Assembly (NCBI GenBank): GCA_964245825.1
Contig: CAXTNT010000002.1
Coordinates: 1 to 64,000 of the forward strand
Direction: 5' to 3'
Length of the DNA stretch: 64,000 bases
Source of the DNA: CAJCIY01 sp964245825
GTDB taxonomy: Bacteria > Actinomycetota > Actinomycetes > Mycobacteriales > CAJCIY01
Part shown: positions 1 through 7,788 of the stretch, one piece after another
Layout: each line of letters begins with the position of its first letter
How positions within the stretch are numbered: the stretch's first letter is position 1
Program-made: the position numbers and the translations under genes
Notes under the pieces: generated by a model
Told to the model about the DNA's origin: nothing
Databases searched by the model: none
The model's input: the letters and a program-made list of their open reading frames with translations, nothing else

Positions 1-35
1 GAAGGTGTGAACTATCACCCGAGACACGTGCGAAC

Positions 36-51
36 GATGTCTCGAGACATC
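36..51. promoter_or_regulatory. Perfect 16-bp palindrome, candidate operator
   Basis: The sequence GATGTCTCGAGACATC is a perfect palindrome. A further GAGACA half-site lies just to the left at 21-26, giving a second inverted pairing with TGTCTC at 38-43. It sits just beyond the 3' end of tRNA-Arg and so probably belongs to the promoter of a gene off the left edge of the window. Such palindromes are typical of dimeric repressors (for example TetR types), but the cognate regulator is not visible here. Confidence 0.4.
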
Positions 52-57
52 ACAAGG

Positions 58-130
58 TGCGCTCGGAGGGACTCGAACCCCCAACCTCCTGATCCGTAGT
101 CAGGTGCTCTATCCGTTGAGCTACGAGCGC
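58..130 (-). tRNA. tRNA-Arg(ACG)
   Basis: On the minus strand a full cloverleaf is seen: acceptor GCGCTCG pairs with CGAGCGC, the anticodon loop reads CTACGGA (anticodon ACG, Arg), and the T-loop reads GGTTCGAGTC. The discriminator base is A and CCA is not encoded. ACG implies A34-to-I editing for reading CGN codons. Confidence 0.95.
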
Positions 131-229
131 GGGTGCCGCGACAGCGTACCGGCCCGACCGCGATGGGCGCCTCGGCGAATCAGCCGTACTCGGCTCCCGC
201 CGCGCGCCAGACCTGGCATACTTCCCGCC

Positions 230-310
230 ATGACCGGTCGCGCGTACCCGCGCTTCACCTATGCCTATGTGTTCGTGGGCCTAGGGCCGGTCGGCGTGCG
301 CACTGCCTAG
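230..310 (+). CDS. Putative Tyr/Phe leader peptide of chorismate mutase
   Basis: A 26-codon open frame starts at ATG 230 and ends at TAG 308-310, 72 bases before the chorismate mutase start. Residues 6-15 contain three Tyr and two Phe (YPRFTYAYVF), the end products of the pathway that chorismate mutase feeds. There is no Shine-Dalgarno, but a -10-like CATACT lies at 217-222, placing +1 at about the ATG; a leaderless transcript is therefore plausible. It is followed by mutually exclusive hairpins. This is the classical layout of ribosome-mediated attenuation, as known for trp and for aromatic genes in actinobacteria. The role is inferred. Confidence 0.6.
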   Translation: MTGRAYPRFTYAYVFVGLGPVGVRTA

Positions 311-322
311 CGCACGAACCCT

Positions 323-360
323 TCCGTCCCGGTGTGATGCGGGACGGATCGCGCCGGGAC
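323..360 (+). promoter_or_regulatory. Candidate attenuator: competing hairpins before chorismate mutase
   Basis: TCCGTCCC (323-330) pairs perfectly over 8 bp with GGGACGGA (341-348) around a 10-base loop. The same bases GTCCCGG (326-332) can instead pair over 7 bp with CCGGGAC (354-360), so the two stems exclude each other. CTCC at 361-364 can also cover the GGAG of the ribosome binding site at 373-376. Together with the upstream aromatic-rich leader this looks like a transcriptional or translational attenuator. There is no U-tract, which is usual in actinobacteria. Confidence 0.5.
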
Positions 361-382
361 CTCCACCCATCAGGAGCAACCC

Positions 383-646
383 GTGACGAGCACCGACACC
401 CAGATCACCGACGTGGCCGAGGGCCGCGCCCGTATCGACGAGATCGACGGCGCGATCCGTGACCTCGTCGCACGCCGCGCCGAGACCAGCCGCCAGATCC
501 AGGCACTACGCAGGGCCGAAGGCCGACCCGGCATCCAGCACGCCCGCGAGAACGAGATCATCAGCGCGTACGTGGATGCCCTGGGCGACCCGGGCGCGGA
601 CATCGCGCTCGCCGTCCTCACGCTGAGCCGCGGCCGCGTGAGCTGA
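383..646 (+). CDS. Chorismate mutase, AroQ type
   Basis: This 87-residue protein converts chorismate to prephenate, the first step towards Phe and Tyr. It is a small all-helical AroQ-type domain: an N-terminal helix around RIDEIDGAIRDLVARR, then a basic segment around ALRRAEGRPG and HARENEII, matching the active-site Arg/Lys and Glu pattern of the family. The start is GTG 383, behind AGGAG at 372-376. Prephenate dehydratase (pheA) lies at 18.4-19.4 kb in the same window, so both enzymes of the Phe branch are near each other but not in one operon. A Tyr/Phe-rich leader peptide precedes it. Confidence 0.9.
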   Translation: MTSTDTQITDVAEGRARIDEIDGAIRDLVARRAETSRQIQALRRAEGRPGIQHARENEIISAYVDALGDPGADIALAVLTLSRGRVS

Positions 647-720
647 CAGTGCTGCCGGAGCTGGTGCGCACGCCGCGCCGCGGCCGCGTGAGCTGACGGT
701 GCTGCCGGCGCCGGTGCTCA
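621..720 (+). repeat. 50-bp tandem duplication across a gene junction
   Basis: Bases 621-670 and 671-720 are two head-to-tail copies of 50 bp with few differences. The first copy holds the last codons and stop of chorismate mutase. The second holds a decayed version of that end plus the GTG start of the next gene. The ancestral arrangement was stop, two bases, GTG; the duplication now separates the genes by 52 bases and leaves a 15-codon relic frame at 649-696. Confidence 0.85.
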
Positions 721-1205
721 CGCTGCTCCACGAGGCCGCGGCGCAGGGCCGGCCCGCGCTCACCCTCACCCGCCGTCGGGCGGCCGAGGTGCTCGGCGCC
801 GAGCCAGCCGACGCCTGGTGGCTCGAGCACGCGGCCGACTGGCGTCTGGCCGGGTTCACCGTCGGGCTCGACGCCGACCGCGGGTGGGTGGTCTTCACCC
901 CGGCGGCCGACACGGCGGCGCCCGAGCCGCTCGACGTACGCATCGTCGTCGCCTGGCTCGATCCGGAGCACGCCGAGCCCGAACCCGGCTTGGTCCGGGT
1001 ACGCACGGGGGACCGGCTGCTGTTCGGGACGTCTGACGACGTGAGCCTCGCGCGGGACGAGCCGTGGCTGCGCGACGTGACCGCCGATCAGCTGGTGGTC
1101 GCGACCCGCGCCACCATCTCGGGGCGCGCGATCTCCTTCCGCGACATCGCGGTCCGGGAGCTGGCGTTGGCCGCCGCCCGTCTGCACGCCACCCTGCCCT
1201 CGTGA
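699..1205 (+). CDS. Hypothetical protein downstream of chorismate mutase
   Basis: The 168-residue soluble protein has no recognisable catalytic motif, signal peptide or membrane segment. The N-terminal half is Ala/Arg-rich and helical with a WW pair near residue 39. The second half looks like beta strands with many acidic residues. It starts at GTG 699 and has no obvious ribosome binding site, which suggests translation was once coupled to chorismate mutase before the 50-bp duplication. Codon use is typical of the chromosome. Function unknown. Confidence 0.65.
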   Translation: MLPAPVLTLLHEAAAQGRPALTLTRRRAAEVLGAEPADAWWLEHAADWRLAGFTVGLDADRGWVVFTPAADTAAPEPLDVRIVVAWLDPEHAEPEPGLVRVRTGDRLLFGTSDDVSLARDEPWLRDVTADQLVVATRATISGRAISFRDIAVRELALAAARLHATLPS

Positions 1206-1222
1206 CGGGCACCCCGCGCACG

Positions 1223-1306
1223 GCAGGCCGTGCACAACGTCGAAAACCTTGACCGCGGAAGCAGCGCCCAGGCCGCAGGCCGTGCACAGCGTCGAAAACC
1301 TCGACC
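1223..1306. repeat. Two 32-bp direct repeats beside tRNA-Ser
   Basis: GCAGGCCGTGCACA followed by CGTCGAAAACC and TGACC occurs at 1223-1254 and again at 1275-1306 with two mismatches, separated by 20 bp. Each copy contains the palindrome GTGCAC. The pair lies between the end of the hypothetical gene and the 3' side of tRNA-Ser(GCT). It could be a protein-binding site or a duplication relic. Confidence 0.7.
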
Positions 1307-1332
1307 CCAGCGGTATGCGGCCAAAGCAGGAG

Positions 1333-1423
1333 CGGAGGCTCGGGGATTTGAACCCCGGATGGGATTGAAGTCCCAAACCGCATTAGCAGTGCGGCGCCAT
1401 AGACCGGACTAGGCGAAGCCTCC
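1333..1423 (-). tRNA. tRNA-Ser(GCT)
   Basis: The minus-strand cloverleaf has acceptor GGAGGCT paired with AGCCTCC, anticodon stem CCGCA/TGCGG around loop CTGCTAA (anticodon GCT, reading AGC/AGT), a long class II variable arm, T-loop GGTTCAAATC and discriminator G as expected for serine. CCA is not encoded. Confidence 0.95.
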
Positions 1424-1452
1424 AACGCGACCCTCGCGGGCGCCCGGTGATC

Positions 1453-2196
1453 CTACCGACCGTCTGCGCGGCGCCCCCCGCCATCGGCGCGACCGACCGG
1501 GCCGTCGTCGATCTCCGCGACGATCACCTCGACCTCGAGGCCCGACCCGTCGAGCTCGATGCCCTCGGCCCGGTGGTGTGCGCGGCGCCAGAGGTAGTAC
1601 GCCAGCCCACCCACGACCGCCAGCACCACCAGGAGCAGGAAGAACCGCGAGATGTCGTGGTAGATCGTGTCGATGTGCTTCCCGGCGAGGTAGCCGACCG
1701 AGGTCCAGACCGCCGTCCAGGAGGCTGCGCCGACCAGGTCGAACGTGAAGAACGTGCGCCAGCGCATACCCGTCGCGCCGGCGACGATCCCGTTGGCCTG
1801 CCGCAGCCCCTCGACGTAGCGGGCCAGCAGCACCACGAACCCGCCGTACTTCGCATAGAAGCGGTCCGCCTTGGCCATCCGGTGCGGCGTCAGGAACACG
1901 TACCTGCCGTAGCGGGCGATCAGGGCCTGCCCGCCGTAGCGCCCGATCGCGTACGCGATGTTGTCACCGGCCACCGCCGCGACGAAGGCCAACAGCGCGA
2001 CCACCCAGATGTTCAGCACCCCGGCGCCCGCGTAGATCGACGCCGCAATCAGCAGCGTCTCGCCCGGCAGCGGGATCCCGAAGCTCTCGATCATGACCGA
2101 GAGCGGCACCGCGAGGTACGCGTAGTGGTCGAGCAGGTGCTGCACCGGGATGCCCAGGAAGCTGTGGAAGATCCCCGGCAGCGTCGGATGCTTCAC
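1453..2196 (-). CDS. DedA family membrane protein
   Basis: This 247-residue polytopic membrane protein belongs to the DedA/SNARE-associated family, linked to undecaprenyl-phosphate or phospholipid flipping and envelope homeostasis. The family signature is visible: an N-terminal ESFGIPLPGE segment at about residues 37-46, a GDNIAYAIGRYGG stretch near 77-89, and ARYVEGLRQANGIVAGA in the second half, with a C-terminal membrane helix before a charged tail. The acidic and Arg residues of the proposed proton/ion path are kept. It is divergent from the WS/DGAT gene; the intergenic space of about 90 bp must hold both promoters. Confidence 0.9.
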   Translation of the reverse strand: MKHPTLPGIFHSFLGIPVQHLLDHYAYLAVPLSVMIESFGIPLPGETLLIAASIYAGAGVLNIWVVALLAFVAAVAGDNIAYAIGRYGGQALIARYGRYVFLTPHRMAKADRFYAKYGGFVVLLARYVEGLRQANGIVAGATGMRWRTFFTFDLVGAASWTAVWTSVGYLAGKHIDTIYHDISRFFLLLVVLAVVGGLAYYLWRRAHHRAEGIELDGSGLEVEVIVAEIDDGPVGRADGGGRRADGR

Positions 2197-2288
2197 CAGA
2201 CCTAGTGTGACGGGTCGTCGGTCACTCGCGCCGGCGACGTCCGGGTGCCAGCATGTGCCGCACCAATCCGGACGAAGGGGACCCGACG

Positions 2289-3803
2289 ATGCGCCAGCTC
2301 ACCGGACTGGACGCCCAGTTCCTCGCGATGGAGAACGGCCGGGTCCACGGCCATGTGGGCCTGCTCGCGATCTGCGACCCCTCCACCGCGCCCGGCGGCG
2401 TCCTCGACGCGGCGAGCATGAAGCGGGTGATCAGCGAGCGGATCCACCTCCTGCCCCCCTTCCGCTGGCGGCTGGTACGGGTGCCGTTCGACCTGGACCA
2501 CCCGTACTGGATCGAGGACCCCGACTTCGACCTCGACTACCACGTCCGCGATGCCGCCCTGCCGCCGCCCGGCGATATGCAGGCCCTCGGGGCGATGGCC
2601 GCTCGCGAGGCGGGCCGCGAGCTGGACCGCACCCGGCCGCTGTGGGAGCTGCAGATCGTCCACGGCCTGCCCGACGGCAAGGTCGCGCTGCTGACCAAGA
2701 CCCACCACGCCGCGGTGGACGGCATGAGCGGCGCCGAGATCCTCTCCGCCCTGCTGGACCTGGCGCCCACCGGCCGGGAGATCGAGCCTGCCGAGGTACG
2801 ACGCACGGAGCAGCCGCCGTCGGAGCTGGAGATGGTGGTCCGCGGCCTGACCCACCTCCCGCTGCATCCGCTGCGCGGCCTGCGTTCGCTGCCCCGCGTG
2901 CTCCCGGCGCTGGATGCGGTCCCGCCGGTGCGGAACCTCCCGCTCGTCGCCAAGGCCAGCCGGCTCTACACCCGGGTGGCCCGCCTCACCGGCCGGGTGC
3001 TGCCGGTGCTCGACGGCGAACTCCTGGAGATGCCCGAGGTGAAGGCCCCGCGCACCCCGTACAACAAGGCCATCGGCCCGCACCGCCGCTTCTCGTTCGG
3101 CTCGCTCTCGCTCGACACCGTCAAGGCGGTCAAGCGCGAGCACGGGGTGACCGTCAACGACGTGGTGCTGGCCCTGGTCGCCGGCGGCCTCCGTGCGCAA
3201 CTGGTCGAGCTGGGTGCACTGCCGGCCGACCCGCTGGTCGCGATGGTCCCGCTGTCGGTACGCAGCCCCGAGCAACTCGGCACCTTCGGCAACCGCATCT
3301 CGATGATGGTCGTCCCGCTGCCGACCGACGTCGCCGACCCGGTGGAACGGCTCAAGGTCCTGAACGGGACCATGCGGATGGCCAAGGACCGGCACCAGGC
3401 ACTGCCCGCGACGCTGCTGTCGGACGTCACCGAGTTCATCCCGCCGGCGCTGTTCACCCGGGCCACCCGCGGCATGTACTCACTCGCCGCGAACGAGGGA
3501 CTGTCGCCTGCGATCAACGTGGTGGTCTCGAACGTCCCCGGCTCCCCGTGGCCGCTGTACTGCGGCGGCGCGCTGCTCGAGACGGTCTACCCGGTGTCGG
3601 TGCTGTTCGAGGGCGTCGCGCTCAACATCACGGTCATGAGCTATCAGGACCGGCTCGACTTCGGCCTGATCGCCGACCGGGAGATGGAGCCGGACGTCTG
3701 GGTGCTGCTGGATCTCCTCCGGCATGAGCTGGGCCTGCTGGAGAAGACGCTGCACAGCCCCTCGCCGGCCCTGCGGCCGAGCGCGGGTCAGAGCCCTGGC
3801 TGA
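2289..3803 (+). CDS. WS/DGAT-type O-acyltransferase
   Basis: This wax ester synthase/diacylglycerol acyltransferase transfers a fatty acyl group from acyl-CoA to a fatty alcohol or diacylglycerol at the cytoplasmic membrane, forming storage lipid. The catalytic motif HHAAVDG is at residues 139-145, and the usual N-terminal block (LTGLDAQFL) and C-terminal NVVVSNVPGS block are present. Length is 504 residues, normal for the family. Start chosen at ATG 2289 with AAGGGG just upstream; an upstream in-frame ATG at 2253 would add twelve non-conserved residues. Triacylglycerol storage fits with the lipid-uptake (mce) locus farther right. Confidence 0.92.
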   Translation: MRQLTGLDAQFLAMENGRVHGHVGLLAICDPSTAPGGVLDAASMKRVISERIHLLPPFRWRLVRVPFDLDHPYWIEDPDFDLDYHVRDAALPPPGDMQALGAMAAREAGRELDRTRPLWELQIVHGLPDGKVALLTKTHHAAVDGMSGAEILSALLDLAPTGREIEPAEVRRTEQPPSELEMVVRGLTHLPLHPLRGLRSLPRVLPALDAVPPVRNLPLVAKASRLYTRVARLTGRVLPVLDGELLEMPEVKAPRTPYNKAIGPHRRFSFGSLSLDTVKAVKREHGVTVNDVVLALVAGGLRAQLVELGALPADPLVAMVPLSVRSPEQLGTFGNRISMMVVPLPTDVADPVERLKVLNGTMRMAKDRHQALPATLLSDVTEFIPPALFTRATRGMYSLAANEGLSPAINVVVSNVPGSPWPLYCGGALLETVYPVSVLFEGVALNITVMSYQDRLDFGLIADREMEPDVWVLLDLLRHELGLLEKTLHSPSPALRPSAGQSPG

Positions 3804-3941
3804 CCTCGGGAAGGGGCCGGGCCGACGCGGCGTTGCGGATCCATCTGCGGCTCATGGCTAGCTCTCAGGCGCTTCATGGCGTGAGGACCGAGGCTTTGGG
3901 TCACATCAGCAACGACCACACCAGCCAGCGAGGACGACCCT

Positions 3942-4421
3942 ATGAGCACAGTCAGCACCAGCCCAGTTCTCTCGCCCGGCGCCAGCGCCCGGCTCGAGCA
4001 GGAGCTCGCCGCCCTCGTCGAGGAGCGCATGCTGCGGGCGACCGAGCCGATAGGAAGCTCGGGCGACGCCGCCGACCTCGCCGAGTTCGCCGCCCGCGAC
4101 ATGCTCCTGGAGCGGCTCGACGAGCGCATCGCAGGCATCCGCGGATTGCTGGCGGAGGCCTCCTTCTCCCGACCGCAGGCGGCCGCCCCAGCCGGTGTGG
4201 CCAGTCCCGGCACCCTGCTGGACCTGCGCTTCGGGAAGTCCCGAGGCACCGAGACGTTCCTGCTCGGCCACCTGGCCGAGGCCGACGGGTCCGTCGAGGT
4301 GATCACGTTGCAGAGCCCGCTGGGCCGGGCGGTCCTCGGCGCCACCGCCGGCACCAAGGTCTCCTACGGTGCGCCAGCCGGCAGCGTGGACGTCACCGTC
4401 GTGGGCGTCCGCCCGGCCTGA
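3942..4421 (+). CDS. GreA/GreB-family transcription elongation factor-like protein
   Basis: The 159-residue protein has the two-domain Gre layout: an N-terminal antiparallel coiled coil (about residues 12-75, with an acidic tip around GDAADLAEF) and a C-terminal FKBP-like domain with SPLGRAVLGATAGTKVSY, close to the Gre signature SPLGxALLGxxxGDxV. Gre factors enter the RNA polymerase secondary channel and stimulate cleavage of backtracked RNA. This one is diverged, like the second Gre paralogues of mycobacteria, so it may be a polymerase-binding regulator rather than a true cleavage factor. It is transcribed alone; a hairpin follows. Confidence 0.82.
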   Translation: MSTVSTSPVLSPGASARLEQELAALVEERMLRATEPIGSSGDAADLAEFAARDMLLERLDERIAGIRGLLAEASFSRPQAAAPAGVASPGTLLDLRFGKSRGTETFLLGHLAEADGSVEVITLQSPLGRAVLGATAGTKVSYGAPAGSVDVTVVGVRPA

Positions 4422-4448
4422 CTCGTCGGCCTGTCGACGGTCGCGTCA

Positions 4449-4468
4449 GCTCCTGCAGTTGCAGGAGC
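4449..4468. terminator. Bidirectional terminator hairpin
   Basis: GCTCCTGCA is followed after GT by TGCAGGAGC, a 9-bp inverted repeat. It lies between the convergent Gre-like gene (ending 4421) and the histidine kinase (ending 4480) and could terminate both transcripts. No T-run follows. Confidence 0.5.
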
Positions 4469-4479
4469 ACGCAGCTGGC

Positions 4480-5838
4480 TCAGCCGTCGCCAGGAGTGGC
4501 GGGCAGGGTGACGGTGAACCGCGCCCCGCCCTCGGCGGCGTGCCCCGCTTCGACCCGACCGCCGAGGCGGTCCACCAGGCGGTGCACGATCGCCAGCCCC
4601 AGGCCGGTGCCGACCTGCCGCACGCCGCGGTACCGCTCGTACAACGCCGAGCGATCGAAGGCCACCCGCAGGTCGTCGTCGGTCAGCCCCGGGCCGCCGT
4701 CGCGGACGTCGAGCACCACCCCACCGCTCGGTCCGCCACGGGCGGCAAGCACGATCGGGCGGCCCGGCGGCGTCACCCGCAACGCGTTCTCGAGCAGGCC
4801 GTCGAGCACCTGGCGCAGCCGGTTCGGATCTGTCCGCAGCCGCTGTCCGCCGAGTTCGCGCTCGACCTCGAACGGCACGCCGGCCGCCCGGCAGCGGTCC
4901 GCCCAGACTGCACCCGCCGACAACAGCAGCTCGTCGAGGTCGACGTCGACCAGTTCCACCCGCACGTCCTGCGCCTCCAGTCGGGCGAGGTCGAGCAGGT
5001 CACCCACCAGCCGGTTCAGCCGCTGCGTCTCGGCCCCCAACGTGGTCCCGACCTCGCGGACGCGGTCCGGGCCGACCATCCCGTCGGCCATCGACTCCGC
5101 GTAACCCCCGATGGCCGTGAGGGGGGTGCGCAGGTCGTGCGAGACCGAGAGCAGGAACTCGCGCTGGCGTGCCTCCGAGGCGGACAGGTGCGCGGCCAGG
5201 GTGTTGACCGCCTCCGCGACCTCGGCGACTTCAGCCGGACCTTCGGGCACGAGAGCCACGTCGCGCGAGCCGGCGGCGAGGGCGTGGGCGGCAGCCACGG
5301 TACGGCGCAGGGGTCGCGCCAGGCGGCGGGCCGCGAGCACTCCCAGCAGCACGGCCACCACCACCGCGACGGCCAGCGCGAGCAGCAACCGCCGGACGGC
5401 CCGGTCGTAGTCGGAGAGGGCGTCCGCCCGGCGCTGGACGACCACGATCCCACCGCTCGCGGTGGGCCGCGCGACCACCAGCACCGCGACACCGTCGACC
5501 GTGCGCCGAGCCGACACCGAGCCCCCCGCCAGCACCAGGCGGATCTCCGCCGGTGTGAGCGCGTCGCGCGCGAAGCGGGTGCTGGCCACGACCTGGCCGT
5601 TGCGGTTGATGGAGCCTCCGATCACCCGCAGCGCGCGCAGCGTGAGCCGGTCGCCCATGGCCGTCGTGCTGTCGGCCGCCACCTCGGTCGCCACCCGGGC
5701 CAGCGCCTGCTGGGCACCGGAGGTGTCGGCCTGCCGGATCAGCCCGACGCCGAGGACGCCGGCGATCAGCGCCGTGATCACCGCGACGGCGGCGGTCAGG
5801 GCGGCCATCCGGGCCGTCAGCGACCGGCGGCTCCTCAC
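4480..5838 (-). CDS. Sensor histidine kinase
   Basis: The 452-residue membrane kinase has a first membrane helix at about 11-34, a periplasmic/external sensor loop (35-148), a second helix at about 150-170, a HAMP linker, a HisKA domain with the phosphoacceptor H234 in SVSHDLRTPL, and a HATPase_c domain with the N-box (LENALR), DGGPGL and GTGLGLA boxes. Its start overlaps the stop of the response regulator by 4 bp (ATGA), so the two are co-translated. The external loop has no recognised ligand domain, so the signal is unknown. Confidence 0.93.
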   Translation of the reverse strand: MRSRRSLTARMAALTAAVAVITALIAGVLGVGLIRQADTSGAQQALARVATEVAADSTTAMGDRLTLRALRVIGGSINRNGQVVASTRFARDALTPAEIRLVLAGGSVSARRTVDGVAVLVVARPTASGGIVVVQRRADALSDYDRAVRRLLLALAVAVVVAVLLGVLAARRLARPLRRTVAAAHALAAGSRDVALVPEGPAEVAEVAEAVNTLAAHLSASEARQREFLLSVSHDLRTPLTAIGGYAESMADGMVGPDRVREVGTTLGAETQRLNRLVGDLLDLARLEAQDVRVELVDVDLDELLLSAGAVWADRCRAAGVPFEVERELGGQRLRTDPNRLRQVLDGLLENALRVTPPGRPIVLAARGGPSGGVVLDVRDGGPGLTDDDLRVAFDRSALYERYRGVRQVGTGLGLAIVHRLVDRLGGRVEAGHAAEGGARFTVTLPATPGDG

Positions 5839-6527
5839 GCGGCCGGCCCGCGCTCCCCTGCGTACCCGACGCCGCGCACGGTCCGGATCGGGCTCGCCGC
5901 GCCGAGCTTGCCGCGCAGCTGGGCGACGTGGACGTCGACGGTCCGGGTCCCGGCCACCTCCGCGTGGCCCCAGACCTCCGTGAGCAGCCGCTCCCGCGAC
6001 ACCACCCGTCCCGGCCGGCTGAGCAGGTACGCCAACAGGTCGAACTCCGTCGCGGTCAGGTGCACCTCGTGTCCGTCCGCGTACGCCCGCCGAGCCGCGG
6101 GCTCGAGCCGGACGCCGCCCGCGACGAGCGCCTCGTCGACAATGCCGATCGCACTGCGGCGCAGCAGGTTGTTGACGCGGGCCACGAGTTCGCGGGGCGA
6201 GAAGGGCTTGGTCAGGTAGTCGTCCGCGCCGAGCTCGAGACCGACGACACGGTCGATCTCGTCGTCGCGGGCGGTGACGAAGATGAGCGGGGTCCAGTCG
6301 CCGGCCGCGCGGAGCCGGCGGCAGACCTCCACGCCGTCGAGACCGGGCAGTCCGACGTCCAGGATCAGCGCGTCCGGGCGGCGGCTGCGGACGAGGTCGA
6401 GCGCGATGAGGCCGTCGGCTGCGACCTCGACCCGGTACCCGGCCCGCTCGAGGTACATCCGCATGACATCGGCGATGGCCGTCTCGTCCTCGACGACCAG
6501 CACCAGTCCACGCTCGGAGCCGGGCAC
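5835..6527 (-). CDS. OmpR-family response regulator
   Basis: This 230-residue regulator has a receiver domain with acidic residues E13/D14, phosphoacceptor D57 in LILDVGLPG and K107 in YLTKPFS, then a winged-helix DNA-binding domain (about 130-228) with the typical LTATEFDLLAYLL and VWG segments. It is the first gene of a two-gene operon with the kinase. The target promoters are unknown. Confidence 0.94.
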   Translation of the reverse strand: MPGSERGLVLVVEDETAIADVMRMYLERAGYRVEVAADGLIALDLVRSRRPDALILDVGLPGLDGVEVCRRLRAAGDWTPLIFVTARDDEIDRVVGLELGADDYLTKPFSPRELVARVNNLLRRSAIGIVDEALVAGGVRLEPAARRAYADGHEVHLTATEFDLLAYLLSRPGRVVSRERLLTEVWGHAEVAGTRTVDVHVAQLRGKLGAASPIRTVRGVGYAGERGPAA

Positions 6528-6576
6528 GTCCGCAGGGTACGGGTCCAGCTCCGCCCAGGCATGCCTCCGCCGCGCG

Positions 6577-7593
6577 TCAGAGCCACCCGCGTCGACTGAA
6601 GACGGCGTAGAGCGTGACCGACGTGACCACCATCAATCCCAGCGCAAGCGGGTACCCGATCGTCCAGCGCAGCTCGGGCATGTGCGTGAAGTTCATGCCA
6701 TAGATGGTGCCGACGAGGGTGGGGGCGAACAGGATCGCGGCCCAGGCGGAGATCTTCTTGACCTCCTCGTTCTGAGCGAGGCTGGTCTCGGTGAGTGAAC
6801 GCATCTCGTCGTTCTGTTGTTGTGCGACCAGCGTGCTGTGCACGGTGAGCGCGTTCTGCAACAGCGACCGGAACGAGTCCGCGCGCTCGACGATGCGGAT
6901 GGCGTGATCGGTCACGTCGCGGAGGCTGCGGCGCAGTTCGGCGTCGACGCCGTACTTGTCGAATCCCGCCTCGAGAGCGGCCAGCACATCCAGCAGCGGC
7001 CTGGTGGCGCGCTGAAACTCGATGACCTCGCGGGACAGGTCGTAGATCCGCCGCGACACCTTGCGATCGCCCTGGAACAGCTGGTCCTCGATTTCGTCGA
7101 TGTCGTTCTCCAGGCCGGCCACCACCGGCCCGTACTCGTCGACGACCTGGTCGAGAATCGCGTAGAGAACGGCCTCGGGTCCGTGGCCCAGTAGTTCCGG
7201 GTTCCCCTCCAGTCGGTGCCGGACCCGCCCCAGATCGGGCGCTTCGGCATGCCTGATGGTCACCACGAAGTCGGCTCCGGTGAAGACGTGGAGCTCACCG
7301 AACTCGACCCTCTCGACATCGTCGAGGTAGCGCGCCGGGCGTAGCACCGTGAACAACGTGGCGTCGTAACGCTCCAGTTTCGGTCGCTGGTGCGCCGACA
7401 CCGCGTCCTCGATGGCGAGTGCGTGCAGCCCGAACTCGTCGGCGACCGACCGCATCTCCTGGGCGTCGGGGCGGTAGAGCCCGATCCACGCCATGCCGTG
7501 CCGGGCCCGCATCGCCTGGTAGGTCTCGGCGAGGCCCACCGGATCGGCGGTGCGACGGCCGTCGACATACACCCCATTACTGACCAGTGGCAT
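6577..7593 (-). CDS. corA: CorA-type magnesium/cobalt transporter
   Basis: This 338-residue CorA-family channel has a cytoplasmic funnel domain and two C-terminal membrane helices. The GMN selectivity signature lies at residues 299-301 (IYGMNF), followed by a periplasmic loop with THMPELRW and the last helix; the basic C-terminus SRRGWL faces the cytoplasm. Start chosen at ATG 7593 because GGAG stands seven bases upstream; an in-frame start at 7650 adds 19 residues without family similarity. It is divergent from the cupin gene. Confidence 0.93.
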   Translation of the reverse strand: MPLVSNGVYVDGRRTADPVGLAETYQAMRARHGMAWIGLYRPDAQEMRSVADEFGLHALAIEDAVSAHQRPKLERYDATLFTVLRPARYLDDVERVEFGELHVFTGADFVVTIRHAEAPDLGRVRHRLEGNPELLGHGPEAVLYAILDQVVDEYGPVVAGLENDIDEIEDQLFQGDRKVSRRIYDLSREVIEFQRATRPLLDVLAALEAGFDKYGVDAELRRSLRDVTDHAIRIVERADSFRSLLQNALTVHSTLVAQQQNDEMRSLTETSLAQNEEVKKISAWAAILFAPTLVGTIYGMNFTHMPELRWTIGYPLALGLMVVTSVTLYAVFSRRGWL

Positions 7594-7788
7594 GACCGTC
7601 TCCAAAGCGACTCGAGATGTGACGACGACCCTAGGACCCCGGACCCGCACCGCAACCGCCGGCGGGCACGCCGTTGGCCGACCCGGTCGCTCGGTCGCGT
7701 TATCCAGACCTCGGCTCTGCGGCCGTCAGCGCCTCGCCGATGAAGTCACCCGCGTGACCGGACGGTCGCCGTCGGGCAAACTGGTCGC

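Noticed and set aside
4369..6219. Plus-strand open frame of 616 codons
   Set aside because: Antisense shadow of the histidine kinase and response regulator; composition is His/Arg/Gln-rich and unlike proteins.
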